A stretch of DNA of 64,000 bases from Candidatus Sulfurimonas marisnigri. Lineage in GTDB: Bacteria > Campylobacterota > Campylobacteria > Campylobacterales > Sulfurimonadaceae. The stretch spans positions 1,798,001 through 1,862,000 of the forward strand of contig NZ_CP054493.1 in assembly GCF_015265475.1 (NCBI RefSeq), in the 5' to 3' direction. The translations under genes and the position numbers were made by a program. The notes under the pieces were generated by a model, which was given only the letters and a program-made list of their open reading frames with translations, was not told the DNA's origin and made no database searches. Positions 63,691 through 64,000 of the stretch are shown in pieces (positions within the stretch are counted from its first letter, which is position 1; each line of letters opens with the position of its first letter).

Positions 63691-64000
63691 CTACAAACCA
63701 GGTGCTTTCCACATTGAAGACGTGATATTATCATCAACCAACTTTAATTGTGCTTCATAAGCTCTTTGCCATTTTAATTTTATATTATCATACACTTTTT
63801 TATTTTCTAAGTTTGGCTCGTAAACTTTTTCCCAAACAACTAACTCTTTGGCGATACTTTTTATGCTTTCATATATACCAGCACCGACTCCAGCAGCCAT
63901 TGAAGCACCTAAGGCAGTAGCCTCAGTAACGCGAGGAATCTTCACTCTGCATCCAGTCACATCTGCAACTATTTGAGACCAAAGTTCCCCTTTGCTAGCA
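63691..64000 (-). CDS. FGGY-family carbohydrate kinase, LsrK-like (N-terminus outside window)
   Basis: The frame is open to the right edge; 102 C-terminal residues are visible. It reads SKGELWSQIVADVTGCRVKI and RVTEATALGASMAAGVGAGIY, the second-domain ATP-binding region of FGGY kinases, and ends LVDDNITSSMWKAPGL, which resembles autoinducer-2 kinase LsrK more than xylulokinase. The substrate therefore stays open between AI-2 and a pentose or pentulose. Confidence 0.8.
   Translation of the reverse strand, partial: ASKGELWSQIVADVTGCRVKIPRVTEATALGASMAAGVGAGIYESIKSIAKELVVWEKVYEPNLENKKVYDNIKLKWQRAYEAQLKLVDDNITSSMWKAPGL

Overview
The window looks like a chromosomal segment of a Campylobacterota (epsilonproteobacterial) organism close to Sulfurimonas. 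The support is indirect but consistent: low GC, the gene set fabZ-lpxA-clpX-mreB-mreC-carB, a UPF0323 lipoprotein, the futalosine menaquinone enzyme MqnE, a single-subunit PglB oligosaccharyltransferase, and a legionaminic-acid pathway of the Campylobacter Ptm/Leg type. No rRNA, tRNA, CRISPR array or insertion sequence was recognised. No gene-free stretch exceeds 300 bases; the longest is 18337-18576.

Layout. 1-2887: a truncated dCache chemoreceptor and a two-component pair (minus strand). 2975-17355: a plus-strand housekeeping block with cyclophilin, a FapA-like protein, QueH with a non-canonical start codon, fabZ, lpxA, clpX, mreBC, carB, a YrdC-like protein, and a lipoprotein/ATP-grasp pair. 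From 17356 to the end every gene is on the minus strand. 17356-24303 holds wzz, a ComEA-like protein, a PglF/WbpM-type dehydratase, a WecA/WbpL-type initiating transferase and a 4-reductase, interleaved with three toxin-antitoxin-like modules. 24300-42792 is an AT-rich Wzx/Wzy O-antigen or capsule cluster: UDP-L-FucNAc genes (fnlA, fnlB, fnlC, wbuB-like), glycosyltransferases, acetyltransferases, an FkbM methyltransferase, wzy, rmlA/rmlC/rmlB with a CapF-like reductase where rmlD would be expected, and wzx. 42800-54633 is a carbamoyltransferase followed by a tightly overlapping legionaminic-acid operon (legB, legC, legH, legI, legG, a formyltransferase, a frameshifted PIG-L deacetylase, ptmE, ptmF, ptmB, ptmA). 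54801-64000 holds pgi, a secreted DNA ligase, galU, pglB with a glycosyltransferase, mqnE, a UPF0126 membrane protein, metK and the end of a sugar/AI-2 kinase.

How the genes fit together. Pgi, GalU and RmlA supply activated hexoses. The PglF-like dehydratase, the 4-reductase and the WecA/WbpL-like enzyme would start a lipid-linked glycan with a QuiNAc/FucNAc-type sugar; the WbuB-like enzyme could add L-FucNAc; further transferases, Wzx, Wzy and Wzz build and length-control the polymer. The Leg operon supplies a CMP-nonulosonate, probably for flagellin, that may be N-formylated. PglB would N-glycosylate periplasmic proteins.

Most notable signals: (1) an A7-tract frameshift that splits the deacetylase inside the Leg operon, next to an unexpected formyltransferase; (2) a 26-bp repeat arm shared between an intergenic region and an in-frame insertion in the 4-reductase gene, followed there by 18-bp tandem units; (3) an over-represented palindrome TACATGTA, used in two reading frames and absent from the 28.8-kb polysaccharide region; (4) a textbook terminator hairpin lying inside the start of the YrdC-like gene; (5) a lipoprotein ending in Gly-Gly coupled to an ATP-grasp ligase.
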